NCBI GenBank assembly: GCA_036346375.1
Contig: CM070502.1
Coordinates: forward strand, 20,312,924 to 20,376,923
Reading direction: 5' to 3'
From: Guadua angustifolia
Lineage: Eukaryota; Streptophyta; Magnoliopsida; Poales; Poaceae
Length of the DNA: 64,000 bases
A model generated the notes under the pieces. The model made no database searches. It had not been told where the DNA came from and saw nothing but the letters and a program-made list of their open reading frames with translations. Shown in pieces: positions 1 through 10,531 of the stretch (its first letter is position 1; the number at the start of each line of letters is the position of its first letter). The position numbers and the translations under genes were made by a program.

Positions 1-960
1 AAAATATTATTACTCCTCTAGTAAATTCAGAGGAAGATATTTGTGAGGCATGTTCCATGGAAATTGACAATATGTCAAAGGATAGTAATAACCTTTTGAA
101 CAATTCAGCCTTGGAAAATCATCTCCAAGGTTTGGTTTACACGTCTTCATCTGATGAAGATGAAGGATTAACGCCCTCTGTATTCTTGCGTTTCCATGCT
201 TGCGCTATCACCATGAAGCAGATGGTTAGCAGGCGGAAATTGAAGAACGTGAAGCCCAAGAAATTGCCCAAAAAACTGCTTAGAGTGAATACGAGCAGCG
301 TATGGCAGAGAAGCAAAAATATATTGATGAGGCTCAATGCTCATATTTTCAAAATCAACCAAGTACCTCGCGGAGACTCCAAGTCTCTGGGGGACAACCT
401 CGTCAAGGTACGTTCGTTACGCCACCACTTCCACAAGCAGTGGCAAGGGACAGTGACTCTATTCAAAGCAGTTCGCAGCAAACAACCTCCATTGAGAAAA
501 TTCATATTTATTCAAATGCAATTCTTAATCATCCAATGGAGGGGGAAGATGCACTGAATGCAACCATTATACGATCTATTGTTGCTGATTTATAAGAAGC
601 CACGAATGAAGTGCAAATAAAGTCCATTTCAACAAGATCTCATAATGAATCTCATGTGGAGGGATCCTCGTTTGGTCGACACCATCAAGGTGCTAGCCAT
701 TAGCAAAGAGGAGGCCCATGATGGAGAAGTGTCTTTGAACACTTAACTCCAGGTGCAACTTCTAACCGTGGTCGGTGACGACCATGTTCACCTGAAAATA
801 TAGACCAAATTCCTAATGTGTGATCGTGTTTTGGTCTATATACAGGATGTAAGGCTTTCTCCTCTAGGCTTAGAAGCCTAACCTGGCTTAGAAAATTCAA
901 ATCAGGATCACTAGAGAGTTTTGATGGAACCTAGAAACCATCAGAATTCTTACATGTTTA
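1..960 (+). pseudogene. Gypsy A: leader and N-terminal gag region, decayed
   Basis: This is the 5' part of a Tat-type Ty3-gypsy polyprotein that enters the window already under way. An open stretch at 57-557 and another frame at 302-595 carry an acidic serine tract (SSSDEDEG), then a charged helical piece (around 290-350) with the look of a gag N-terminal coiled coil, followed by a Gln/Ser-rich linker. Stops and frame changes occur throughout, so no single protein can be read. The assignment rests mainly on position: the recognisable gag core, protease and RT follow in the same orientation. The 5' LTR and start lie outside the window. Confidence 0.55.
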
Positions 961-1850
961 TACTACCGCCATCTAGGTTGCTGAAGGTGATGAGAAGGTA
1001 ATGGTTAACTACATCCTACTATTCTAAAGGGATCAACACGAATTTGGTTGTTTAATCAGCCAGAAGGTTCTACTTACAGTTGGAAAAACTTGTGCCATGC
1101 CATTTAAATAATTTCAAAAGTTGTTATGCCAAGCCTGGTAAAGAAAATGATTTGCATCGTCTTCGCCAAACTTCTAGGTAGAATGCAACACCATCCCTAA
1201 TATCTCTGACAGCTTTGTGATTCGTGCTTTCAAGCAGGCTGTCCATTATAAGGGGTTTACTGAAGATCCCAACACTTATCCGCTGTTTACCATACTAGAA
1301 CTTTTCGATATGGCGGACCGATACTCAGATGCACATGAGGCTATTGCATAGAACCGAATAGTTGATCAAGGCCATGCTCCACCCCAACCTAGTCTCCCAA
1401 TATTGGAGAACTAGAAGATGAAAAAAGTCTCTAAATCTGAAGATCATAAAAAGATGAATAAGAAAAAGAAAAATAAACAAAACTCCCAGCGTGAAGTTGC
1501 AGAAATTGTTGAACGACCAATATACTTCAATGGAGAGGCACCTGGTCGCTAGGATGACCAGTCCGGCTCCAAAAATCCTAGGGCGACCAGTGATAATGGT
1601 CATTAGTGTCCGTTATATAGGGTATCAAAACATGACCTGCGAAACTATTGTACATGGCAGAAACGCATGAAAGATTTCTACTTCAGTAAGGGTCCAATGC
1701 CCACCTTACTAGAAGATTCAAGCAATAAGGATGTAGATGGTGATGAGGAAATAGGCTATCAAAAGACCGACAACCACGTCAATGTTAAATTTGGTGGCTC
1801 ATCTGCAACACCTCAAAAAGGCAATTTAAAACTGCATGGAGGGAGGTGAA
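961..1850 (+). pseudogene. Gypsy A: gag core and zinc-knuckle-like tail, decayed
   Basis: Across several frames this matches the plant retrotransposon gag core better preserved in gypsy B at 15727-16227. Both carry the same landmarks in order: 'EKVMVNY', a Trp/Leu-rich stretch, an 'IP.IS' motif (about 1192-1215) and 'LF.MADRYSDAHEA' (about 1297-1345). At 1609-1665 a 'CPLYRVSKHDLRNYC' stretch is the Cys/His-rich segment these elements carry near the gag C-terminus. Gag would form the virus-like particle that packages element RNA. At least two in-frame stops (for example in the 'GR*DDQ' stretch near 1551) show it is dead. Confidence 0.75.
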
Positions 1851-2470
1851 CAATGTCGACAATCGGATCGGAAAGCTAGAATACCCTAAGTGGTCGAAGG
1901 TCGATCTCACCTTCAACAGGCAAGATTGCCCAAAAGGTACGTCAGTCCCCAGAAAGCTCTCATTAGAAGTTTCTCCTGCTATTAGTAATTACAAAGTTGA
2001 AAGGGTTTTAATTGATGGGGGAGTTCTTTGGACTTGCTTTTTATTCATACCTTGGATGAGATGCAAATTCCTCGTTCAAAAATAAGGCATGTTAGGAACC
2101 CATTCTTTGCGATTGTACTTGGTCCATCAATTACTCCAGTGGGACAGATAGTATTATCTGTCACATTTGGAAATGTTGACAACTTTAGAAAGGAATTGAT
2201 TTCATTTGAAACTGTTGATTTCGAGTCAGCATAAAATGCCATTCTAGGTAGGCCTTCACTAACCAAGTTTACGGTGGCAACTCATCGAGCCTACCAGAGT
2301 TTAAAGATTTCTGGTCCAAAAGGCGTGATTACTGTGCAAGGTAATCAACTTACTGCACTTAATTGTAATCGCAAATCGCTCAAAATTGTGGATCAATTAC
2401 CATTAGGTGATGCTAATGATACGAAAATACAAGCAAATCTAGCATGACAGAGAGGCTGAAGACAGTTCCT
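1851..2470 (+). pseudogene. Gypsy A: aspartic protease region, decayed
   Basis: A retropepsin-like segment. It begins with the linker 'DLTFNRQDCPKG' (about 1900-1938) and reaches the active-site motif 'VLIDGG' at about 2009-2026. In intact relatives this is followed by Ser-Gly/Ser and a hydrophobic strand. Here the frame slips just after DGG, and 'IHTLDEMQIPRSKI' continues in another frame from about 2043. The protease would cut the gag-pol polyprotein. The catalytic aspartate is still visible, but the frameshift removes function. It lies between gag and RT in the normal Ty3-gypsy order. Confidence 0.75.
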
Positions 2471-3470
2471 CAGCCCAATGAGCAAATAAAACAAGTTCCC
2501 ATTGATCCCATTGACGAGTCAAAAACTGTTCGGATAAGATCATCAATGGATGCTAAATAGGAAGACGAGCTCATCGCTTTCCTTCGGGCTAACGCAGATG
2601 TATTTGCATGGAAATCATCCGACATGCTTAGGGTCCCAAGGAAGTGATAGAGCATAGGTTAGCCATTTGACCTAACATGCGACTAGTGAAGCAGAAGCTA
2701 TGGTGATTCGCTCCTGATCGACAACAAGTCATTCAACAAGAGTTAGACAAACTCTTGGAAGCTGGTTTCATTCGTGAGGTTGATCATCCTAATTGGCTTG
2801 CGAATTTGGTCATGGTTAAGAAAGCAAACGGTAAGTGGCGCATGTGTGTTGATTATACTAGTTTAAATAAAACTTGTCCAAAAGATTATTTTCCTTTGCC
2901 CCGGATTGACCAATTAGTAGATTCCATAGCGAGCTATGAATTGATGAGTTTTCTGGATGCATACTCAGGTTATCATCAAATAAACATGGCAAGTGAAGAT
3001 GAAGAGAGAAGACTTACTTCACAACCCCGTTTGGTGTCTACTATTATAGAAAGATGCCATTCGAGCTGAAAAATGCTAGAGTCACGTATGAGCAACTCAT
3101 GTAGAAGACTTTTCATAGTCAAATAGGGCGTGATATCGAGGCTTATGTTGATGATCTCGTTGTAAAGAGGAAAATTAGCTCCAATCATTTGTCAGATTTG
3201 GCTGAAACCTTCAATCATTTGAATAAACATAAAATTAAGCTCATTCCAAAAAAATATGTCTTTGGTGTTTCTTCTAGAAAATTGCTTTGTTTCGTTGTTT
3301 GTTCGCGGGATATTGAAATAAACCCTAAGAAAATTAAGACCATCGAATCCTTAAGACCATCCTCCACAATAAAAGAGGTTCAAAGTTTAACTGGTCGGAT
3401 GGCCGTTCTCAGTTGTTTTATTTTAAGATCAGGAGAATGTGGATTGCCTTTCTTTAAAGTGATATGAAAA
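2471..3470 (+). pseudogene. Gypsy A: reverse transcriptase, decayed
   Basis: Clear Ty3-gypsy reverse transcriptase. It opens with a Phe-Ala-Trp segment (about 2600-2615), then 'LEAGFIREVDHPNWLANLV' (about 2755-2812), 'KWRMCVDYTSLNK' (2830-2870), 'FPLPRIDQLVDS' and 'LDAYSGYHQI' (about 2950-2985). After a short frameshift near 3005 the catalytic 'AYVDDLVVK' box appears at about 3139-3168, then 'YVFGVSSRKLL' and 'LTGRMAVLSCF'. The enzyme would copy element RNA into DNA. All main RT blocks are present, with frameshifts near 3005 and at least one stop (near 3101), so it is an old but recognisable copy. Confidence 0.9.
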
Positions 3471-4370
3471 CACAATAAATTTCATTGGTCGGATGAAGTA
3501 GGTAAAGGCTTTAATGATATAAAGACTTATTTGCAAAACCCACCCACTCTGGTCTCACCCAACCCTAGAGTGTCATTGTTGGTATACCTAGCAGCTTCAA
3601 ACAGTGTGGTTAGTGCTGTACTAGTCGTAGAACGAGATCAAATTCAAAAACCCATTTACTATGTAAACGAAGTTTTACATGGACCTAAAGCGATACTCTC
3701 AGGTTCAAAAATTACTTTATGCTCTATTAATGGCTTCTAGAAAATTGAGACATTATTTCCAATTACATCGGATTACAATACCATTCTCTTTTGTCTTGGA
3801 AAATATTTTACATAACCAAGACGCAACTGGCCGGATTGCTAAGTGGGCAATTGAACTTGGTCATTTGATACCCATTTCATAGCTAGAATAGAAATTAAGT
3901 CCCAAATTTTGGCAGATTTTATCGCTAAGTGGATGAATAGTGAACCCTCTATACAGGAAAATAACACTAATACCGATCACTGAAAACTATACTTTGATGG
4001 TTCTCGACAAATAAAAGGCTCGAGGGCTGGCTTAGTATTGGTTACACCTCAAGATGATTAATTAAAGTATGTAATCCAGATACATTTCCCGGTTACCAAT
4101 AATGTAGCAGAGTATGAAAGTCTTCTTGCCGGGCTTCGAGCAGCAAAATCACTTGGAGTCTGTTGGCTACTTGCGGTGGGCTAGTTGCAGTTAGTCGTAA
4201 ACCAGGTTAGCCAGGAATACAAGATGTCCGATGAGGTATTGGCTCACTACCTTAATGAAGTGAGGAAATTAGAAAAATACTTTAGTCATTTTGAAGTCTA
4301 ATATATACTGCAAAAAGATAATATCTTAGTGGACCAGTTATCAAAACTGGGTTCCTCATGATCACCTGTT
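3471..4370 (+). pseudogene. Gypsy A: RNase H plus second RNase H-like domain, decayed
   Basis: The RT-linked RNase H region runs from about 3485 to 3890 ('VSAVLVVERD', 'PIYYVNEVLHGPKA', 'RKLRHYFQ', 'GRIAKWAIEL'). A second RNase H-like domain follows at about 3985-4340: 'YFDGSRQIKGS.AG', 'NNVAEYESLLAGLRAA', and 'LVVNQV..EYK.SDE'. A second, archaeal-type RNase H after the first is a known feature of the Tat lineage of plant gypsy elements, so this supports a Tat assignment. Three or more in-frame stops interrupt it (near 3981, 4059 and 4182). Confidence 0.8.
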
Positions 4371-4847
4371 CTAACAGGTGTACTTCTTGAATATCTATCT
4401 AAGTTTTCTATAGACACACCCATAGAGCAATCCCGACTAGTCACGAGGTCGAAATCCTTGAGCAGGATTCGGATTGGGCTAAACCATTTAAAGGCTATCT
4501 AGAAAATGGGATATTACTTGAGGATACTCATGAAAAAGATAGATTAATTGAAAGGTGCGAATGTATAAATTTCTTAACAATACCTTGTATAGGAAGGGCA
4601 CACATGGTGTTCTTCTCATGCGATGTATAACCCAAGAACAGGGAAAAACATTGTTAAATAAGATACATGGGAGCTTGTGTGGAGCACTTGCTTCATACAG
4701 AATATTGGTGGTAAAGCTTTTTGATAAGGATTTTATTGGCCAACTGCTTTGCAGGATGCCATGCATCTTATGAAAACTTATCAGCAATGTCAATTCCATG
4801 CTTGGCAAGTACATTTACCTGCTAATCAACTATAAGTAATACCTTTA
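4371..4847 (+). pseudogene. Gypsy A: integrase zinc-binding part, cut by an insertion
   Basis: The integrase N-terminal segment reads 'FLNNTLYRKGTHGVLLMRC' (about 4567-4623), then a Gly/His-containing stretch near 4670-4700 and 'QCQFHAWQVHLPANQL' up to about 4831. Gypsy B carries the same order ('LYRKGSNRILMKC'). The open frame stops abruptly at 4847 where a foreign 1.68-kb segment starts. The matching continuation is at 6531. The last five bases before the insertion, CTTTA (4843-4847), recur at 6526-6530 and are the target-site duplication. Confidence 0.8.
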
Positions 4848-5184
4848 TGTCGGTGTATTCTACACCGGGGTACTCTCTCCATCGCTATCAAGTGGGACCA
4901 CGTGCACAAGACATAGAAAGAAGAAGGTCCTGTATAAAGGACTCAACCTGCTGAAGAGAGGCTTGGTGGGCGACTAGGACGTGTGGCGCCCGTGGCGAAA
5001 GCGGGTGACCAGATTCGACCCGGCGACAGTCACAACCCCGACGACCGGACACGTGGCCACTCGGAGAGCGATCATGCGACCGAGCCACGTGGTCGTCTGA
5101 TGAGCCGGGCCCATTGTCGATCATCCACGCAGAGAGGCCGAGGCTTCCACGAAGCCTCCGTCGGGATCGCGACGTATCATAGCC

Positions 5185-5295
5185 ATTAAATCGCGTATGG
5201 GAGCCATTAAATGCGCATGGGCCGTTACAATGCGCCTGGAGCCATTAAATGCGATGGAGTCATTCTGATGCACTGGAGCCATTAAATAAGCGTGG
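5185..5295. repeat. Short tandem repeats with GCCATTAAAT core
   Basis: Inside the solo LTR-like insertion the word GAGCCATTAAAT or a close variant recurs at about 25-35-bp spacing four to five times (around 5180, 5211, 5239 and 5276, with decayed units between). Promoter-proximal tandem repeats are common in LTRs, but no function can be read from the sequence. Confidence 0.7.
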
Positions 5296-5574
5296 CTCAC
5301 GGCGGCATGATGACTGTCCCTCCGTGAGAGCTCCACCAAGTCCTGTTCCATTCTGACTTTGCCGGGGCAAGCCGGGCAGCGCTGTACTAAGCGTTAAATC
5401 ACGATGGACTTATTAGGTTAAGCCACGCTTATTAGGAATAAACAGGCAAACAGGCACACAAAGCCTAAGTCCCCGCCACTGAGTGAGCGGGGAGCACACA
5501 ATAGGTTGTCATTTTTCTATCACCATCCAGAGCTTAATCCCTTGTAATTTACCGGGACTAGACCAGAGAACTGT

Positions 5575-6330
5575 GAGGCTAGGGAGCAGTGCGCTAGAGG
5601 CGGGCAAATGGTGGGCGGAATATTGCCGCAAGCACCATGGTGGGCGAGCATAGCAAGCGGCGCCGTCACGCTTTGCTAAATGCTGTTCAGCTCGGCATAG
5701 AAGCCGGAGTCCACAGTATTGCCAAGGACCCTTGCAATCCTTTTGGACCGGACTAGAGAGCTACGCAGGCTAGGGAGTAGGTCGCTTAGGGCGGGCAAAT
5801 GGTGGGCAGAACATTGCCGCGAAGCACCATAGTGGCGGAGCATAGCCATGGCGCACCATGCCGCACGCACCTGCTAAACGCCCGTCCGGGGATGACGTAG
5901 AGCCTAGGGGTCCAAAGGAGTTGCCAAGGGGTTATCAAGCTACTAGTACTCGTGACAACCAAGTGTGACACAAATCCTATAGGCATAAGCATGTTGAATG
6001 AATCAAAGTGATAATCGACTGCATACTGAGCATGTGGAGCTCAAGATCAGCTAGGGGAGAGTGCGACAGCCTACCAGCCGACCCGGGGCAAGGCCACGGA
6101 AAACTTACAGCATGTTGAACATCGCTCGCTAGGTTGTCACTTTCCTGCCGCCATCCGGAACTTATGCCCTTGCCGTCTTTGTGGGACCAAGCTAGAGAAC
6201 TGCGGGGCTAGGGAGCAGGTCGCCAGAGGCGGGGCAAATGGTGGGTGGAACTTCGTCGTAAAGCACCGTGCCACGCGCACCTACTGAACGCCTGTCCGGG
6301 CCTGGCGCAGAAGCTGGGGGTCCATGTTAT
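5575..6330. repeat. Three diverged direct repeats inside the solo LTR
   Basis: A block starting 'GGCTAGGGAG' and running through 'GGCAAATGGTGGGC', 'AAGCACCAT' and 'GCTAAA/ACTGAACGCC' occurs three times, starting near 5577, 5768 and 6208. Spacing is about 190 and then 440 bp. The copies differ by small indels and substitutions. The third pairs with a second copy of the 'ACCA(G)CTAGAGA(A)CTG' lead-in, so the repeat unit is larger than 100 bp. This explains the unusual length of the insertion. Confidence 0.75.
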
Positions 6331-6525
6331 TGCCAAAGAGCCACCGAGATACTGGTACTCATGACAACCATGTGAGGTGAGTTCAAGGGTAGAACTCCCG
6401 TAGCAACTCTATATTCTGGGAGGTCAGTGGATGAGCTCACAACAGATAAGAGATCCAAAGCTCGAACGATCGAAAGATCAGGTGAACTAAGAACAAATGA
6501 GAATACTAGAGCAACAAGAGCTTGA

Positions 6526-7385
6526 CTTTATCATGGCTATTTTTGACATGAGGAATTGATATAGTAGGACCTTTACCAAGAGCAACTAATGGATACAAAT
6601 TCTTATTTCTTACAATTGATACATTCACAAAATAGATCAAAGCTGAACCTGTAGTATCTATTACAGCACAAGCTGTGACAAATTCTTTATGAAAAATATA
6701 GTCACTAGATTTGGAGTACCTAGTAGACTAATTACTGATAATAGATCACAATTCATTAGTGGACTGTTTCAAGATTATTGTGATAAAATAGGCACAAAAT
6801 TTGTTTCGCTTCAGTCGCTTATCCTCAGAGTAATGGAGCAGTCAAAAGAGCTAATGGCCAGATTATGCAAGGCATAAAGAAAAGAGTGTTTGATCGTCTT
6901 ACCAAACGCTTAGGGACTTGGGTAGATGACTTCTACTCTGTGCTTTGGGCCATTCAAACAACAACCAGTCGAGCAACAGGAGAAACTCCTTTCCAACTGG
7001 TCTACAGAGCATAAGCTGTGTTGCCAAGTGAAATTCATTTAGGATCTACGTACACGGACCTTTCTCTATGAACAGGTTAATCAAAATGAACAACGCGAAT
7101 ACGACATCAATCTTTTAGAAAAAAAGCGAGATCGAGCATTAATCAGGTCAGCGGTCTATCTACAAGGTCTAAGAAGATATTACATAAAAGAGTACAACCA
7201 TGTATATTAAACATAGGAGACTTGGTTCTAAGTCGTATCTAGAATCAGTCTAACTTGAATAAGTTATCTTCTAAATGGAAATGTCTTTTTATGTAGTTCA
7301 ATTACATGACCAGGTTCTGTTTGGCTTGCTATGGAAGATGGAAGAATTATATCCAATGCTTGGAATATCCAACATCTTTGCGCAG
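6526..7385 (+). pseudogene. Gypsy A: integrase catalytic core and C-terminus, decayed
   Basis: Continuation of the integrase after the insertion. 'GIDIVGPLPRATNGYKFLF' (about 6553-6610) contains the first catalytic Asp. 'IVTRFGVPSRLITDNRSQF' (6698-6754) holds the second Asp in the TDN motif. A Glu-containing 'NG.VERAN'-type stretch is degraded near 6830-6850. Later pieces such as 'REYDINLLEKKRDRALIRSA' (about 7099-7158) match the C-terminal region seen in gypsy B at 21103-21363. Integrase would insert element cDNA into the host genome. Stops (for example within the first motif) and frameshifts make it non-functional. Confidence 0.85.
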
Positions 7386-7710
7386 GTTCTATATATAAAT
7401 AAGTTATTTTTTCTGTTTACATATATCATTTCTTTAGTTGTCATTTTTCTACATTGTGTCTATTTTGATAATCCTCTGGGAATTTATGAGAGCCATTTTT
7501 TGACCAACCGCTCTAAACACAACATATAAGGTTGCTGGTTGGATTGTGAAACAACATCTAATAGAGACTTTTCTTGTAAGCCAGTTCTTACTGCATTGAA
7601 ACTCATTAGCATGACCTTATCTCTGATCTGTTACTGGTTCATATTGAGTACTATGTGAAGGAGTTGGTCAGTATTCATAAAACTGTTTATACTCTGAACA
7701 ACATCATTGT
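7386..7710. other. Non-coding AT-rich stretch after gypsy A integrase
   Basis: The stretch is AT-rich with no convincing reading frame, and lies between the integrase end and the antisense ORF region. It is probably part of the 3' non-coding spacer of gypsy A. A polypurine tract or LTR start could not be placed with confidence. Confidence 0.4.
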
Positions 7711-8150
7711 TCAGAAAAATACACACAAAGTAGAATTTGACACAAAAAGAGATTCTTTTCATTTATCTGAATAAGATTATACATTTTGTTTATATGAAAT
7801 CTTTACATTGCTCATGAATGTCTCAACGGTAGAAGTTACTTCTGTATGTTTTCTATTAATCTCTTCTTGAGTACTAAGCTTCAGGTCGGGTGCCAGTTTC
7901 TCCGGTTTGACCACATCCTTGTAGAAATGCCTCAACTTGATGAAGAGAGTACCTACTTGGGAAGCAATCGAAATTTGAAGTGCAATTTTCATGGTCTGCA
8001 CCACGAGGGAGATTTGCCTCTGAATGATTTTCATCTGATCATTTACTCCCTCAACCAACTCCTCAAACGACATATTTGTAAGTATTACTTCTTTTCCTTT
8101 TAAATCTGTCGCGATCTTTTGAAGCTGCTCATGAAAAAAGTTTTTAGGTT
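7711..8150. repeat. Direct repeat, copy 1 (about 440 bp)
   Basis: Matches 9052-9484 in the same orientation over its whole length with scattered substitutions, beginning 'TCAGAAAAATA' and ending near 'GCTGCTCATGAA.AAAGTTT'. It carries the 3' end of an antisense ORF, so the C-terminal coding part of that ORF exists twice. Confidence 0.9.
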
Positions 8151-9050
8151 AGAGATTCTATCTCTCTGAACTGTGGCCAAGTTTTTGGTGAAGACCTTCA
8201 CTTGGTTGTTGAGTTTGTCTACTTCATCCTTCATCACCGACCTCTTTTCTTTAGTCTTTACTCTTTCTCCTTCCCAAATAGAAAGTTGAGATTCTTTGGC
8301 CTTTATTTTATTTTTCAAGTCTACAAAGATTGAAATTATAATATTAGTTTTATCAAATAAAATTGAGTTTAAAAACAATTTGAAAGATCTGTTTTACCTT
8401 TTACCTCAGACTCTTTTGTTTGAAGAGCACTCTTATACTCTTCAAAGAGCCTTTGAAGTTTTTCTTTATTCCTTTTAAAAGCTTCATGGAGTCTGGCAGT
8501 TTTATCCTCATGGTACTCTTTTGCAGCAATTAGCTCGAATTTGTACCACTTGGCGTTATTCTGAGCCACCAAGAGCTGCTTCTCTAGTTCTTTTATTTGT
8601 TCTTTTTTTTTGTATTAGAGCGGTTTTATCAGAACAAAAAAAAAGAATAAGAAAAAAGGAAAAATAACAGTAAAGCTTATACTTACTTTCTTACTTCGGC
8701 TCTCGCCAAAGTTTTTGCGTACTAATTTAGCAGGTTGAACATTTCTTTTGAATGCTATAAAGGAGTAAAAAAGCAAATAAATTAAGAGTTATCTTTTTCA
8801 AAATATAGGAATAAAGAGAAAAGATAAATACCTTTGTTTGCAAGTTGTCAAAAACTTGCTTAAAATATCTTTAATCAGGTTGACTAGAGGAAGAGGCTAG
8901 TGGTAAGTTCCACTGGTTGGATGATCACCCTTTTAGGCAAAACATTCTCACTGGTCAAAGCGACCAATGTCTTCTCTGTAGGAAGGAGTTCTTCAATCTC
9001 CCTACTAGCAGAAGTTTCTTCAATAGTGTTGGTCGTCTTGAGTGATATAA
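7777..9050 (-). pseudogene. Gypsy A antisense ORF, probably spliced coiled-coil protein
   Basis: On the minus strand, opposite to pol, several open segments line up: a Ser/Thr/Glu-rich segment (about 9043-8876), a Lys/Glu-rich helical segment (8572-8399), another (about 8318-8130) and a C-terminal one (8073-7777). Splice-like borders sit between them. A GTAAAA donor and TTTGTAG acceptor bound about 8319-8398, and a GTAAGT donor lies near 8686. The predicted product is mostly charged heptad-like helix with no enzyme motif. Antisense ORFs between pol and the 3' LTR are known in Tat-lineage gypsy elements, and their role is unknown. It may also be a decayed copy. Confidence 0.55.
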
Positions 9051-9051
9051 C

Positions 9052-9484
9052 TCAGAAAAATATACACAAAGTAGAATTGGACACAAAAAGAAATTCTTTT
9101 CATTTATCTGAATAAGATTATACATTTTGTTTATATGAAATCTTTACATTGCTCATGTATGTCTCAATGGTAGAAGCTACTTCTGCATGTTTTCTATTAA
9201 TCTCTTCTTGAGTACTAAGCTTCAGGTCGGGTGCCAGTTTCTCCAGTTTGACCACATCCTTGTAGAAATGCCTCAACTTGATGAAGAGGGTACCTACTTG
9301 GGAAGCAATCGAAGCTTGAAGTACAATTTTCATGGTCTGCACCATGAGGGATATTTGCCTCTGAATGATTTTCATCTGATCATTTACTCCCTCAACCAAC
9401 TCCTCAAACGACATATTTGTAAGTATTACTTCTTTTCCTTTTAAATCTGTCGCGATCTTCTGAAGCTGCTCATGAATAAAGTTT
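9052..9484. repeat. Direct repeat, copy 2
   Basis: Second copy of the block at 7711-8150, about 1.34 kb downstream and in the same orientation. Differences are mostly single substitutions rather than the indels seen elsewhere in the window. That suggests real divergence after a local duplication. Confidence 0.9.
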
Positions 9485-9522
9485 GGAACAGTTTTTGATT
9501 GTGCAGATATTGAACTCTTCAA
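9118..9522 (-). CDS. Duplicated antisense ORF C-terminal segment (134 aa)
   Basis: An open minus-strand frame whose last ~98 residues match the segment at 7777-8073. It extends about 36 residues further at the N-terminus (starting MKSSISAQSKT). It is rich in Lys, Glu, Gln and hydrophobic heptads ('FEELVEGVNDQMKIIQRQIS'), so a coiled coil is likely. No catalytic motif, signal peptide or membrane segment is visible. It appears to be a partial duplicate of the last exon of the gypsy A antisense ORF. Whether it is ever expressed cannot be judged, and a chance extension of the frame past the duplicated part is possible. Confidence 0.45.
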   Translation of the reverse strand: MKSSISAQSKTVPNFIHEQLQKIATDLKGKEVILTNMSFEELVEGVNDQMKIIQRQISLMVQTMKIVLQASIASQVGTLFIKLRHFYKDVVKLEKLAPDLKLSTQEEINRKHAEVASTIETYMSNVKISYKQNV

Positions 9523-10003
9523 GAATCAGGTGGGTGATGTCTTCTAATTCTCCAAGAATCCAGATTCTGGATTCTCCAAAATGTTTCTCCCACAATCAGA
9601 AATAAATTTGTACACAAAATCAAAAGTTACTATCCACTTGATTCTTAAGAATTCAGAATTTACACAATCAGAAACTGTCCCAAACTAGACCTTAGAGTAC
9701 TTGAATTTCTCACCTTTGGATCTTTATCAATATTCTTGCTCCACTTTCATCTTCGGCGACGGCATGAGCTCTTAGTGCACCTAATATTGGCGATTTAATG
9801 TTCAGGTTCACCTGGTTAAAGTTTAGGTTCATCATATCCCCGACTTAGATGGAGGGAGGTCTGGCGATAGACTAGCGGTGGGAAGTGGGGCAGTAGTGGC
9901 GGCACTACCAGTCACGAGCACGAAGAAGGATGGTGGACGGTTGTGAATGGTGGAACAGTGGCGAATCGGGAAATTGAGTAGTTTTAAGATCAACAATTGA
10001 ATG
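9523..10003. other. Unassigned sequence between gypsy A and a hAT-like element
   Basis: No convincing coding frame, terminal repeat or known motif. A run of GGTGG-rich sequence near 9850-9970 is noticeable. It may include the remains of the gypsy A 3' LTR, but no TG...CA borders could be placed. Confidence 0.4.
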
Positions 10004-10011
10004 ATGGTGGC

Positions 10012-10531
10012 TAGGGGTGGGCATTTTTAAACCGAAACCGAATTACCGAACCGAACCGAACCGAATTAACCAATTATTTGGTTTTGGGTTGGTTTTTGTT
10101 TAGTATAATTGGTTTTGGTTCGGTTCGGTTTTTAACTTTCAAAAACCGAAATAACCGAATAACTCTTAGCCTATGTACAATACCATTTTATAGTATTCTT
10201 CCTAAAACCACTAAACAATTCACATGTTATAATACATTTATGCATATATTTAGTATATTCATATATTTTATTATGCTTATATTATAATTACATATGAATA
10301 TTATGTGGGTTTATCCATATTTTGTGTTGCAATATGAGAAGGACTAAATCTAATTTACCTAGTGTTATTCATATTTAGGTTAATCAAAATAACCAACCGA
10401 AATATTTCAGTTCATTCAGTTCGATTTTTTATTTTTATCCGAGAAATTCGGTTCCTAGTTTTCAAAAACCGAATTATTTTAAAATCGAAAAAACCGAACC
10501 GATTAAACCGAAAAAACCGAATGCCCACCTA
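10012..10531. mobile_element. Small non-autonomous hAT-like element (520 bp)
   Basis: Ends are TAGGGGTGGGCA at 10012 and TGCCCACCTA at 10531, short terminal inverted repeats of a type found in many hAT elements. The flanks ATGGTGGC (10004-10011) and ATGATGGC (10532-10539) match at 7 of 8 bases, fitting an 8-bp hAT target duplication. Subterminal regions are packed with the repeat AACCGAA/TTCGGTT in both orientations (about 10030-10160 and 10390-10525), so the element could fold on itself. No transposase is encoded. Confidence 0.8.

Larger units (their letters stand above)
4848..6525. mobile_element. Solo LTR-like insertion (1,678 bp) in gypsy A integrase
   Basis: The segment begins TGTCGGTG, a typical LTR start, and is flanked by a perfect 5-bp direct repeat CTTTA (4843-4847 and 6526-6530). 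Gypsy A integrase is in the same frame on both sides once the segment and one repeat are ignored, so this is an insertion rather than native sequence. No protein domain, primer-binding site or polypurine tract is visible inside, which fits a solo LTR left by LTR-LTR recombination. Its 3' end (GCTTGA) is not the canonical CA, so the end may be mutated. The family was not recognised, and a non-autonomous element of another kind remains possible. Confidence 0.75.

Noticed and set aside
1325..1603. 92-codon minus-strand frame rich in Phe/Leu/Ile, resembling a membrane protein
   Set aside because: It is the reverse complement of the Lys-rich gag C-terminal linker of gypsy A. Hydrophobicity is a by-product of the opposite strand.
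5121..5870. Short frames on both strands in the solo LTR-like insertion
   Set aside because: Arg/His/Ser-rich, differing between the internal repeats and without any recognisable domain.
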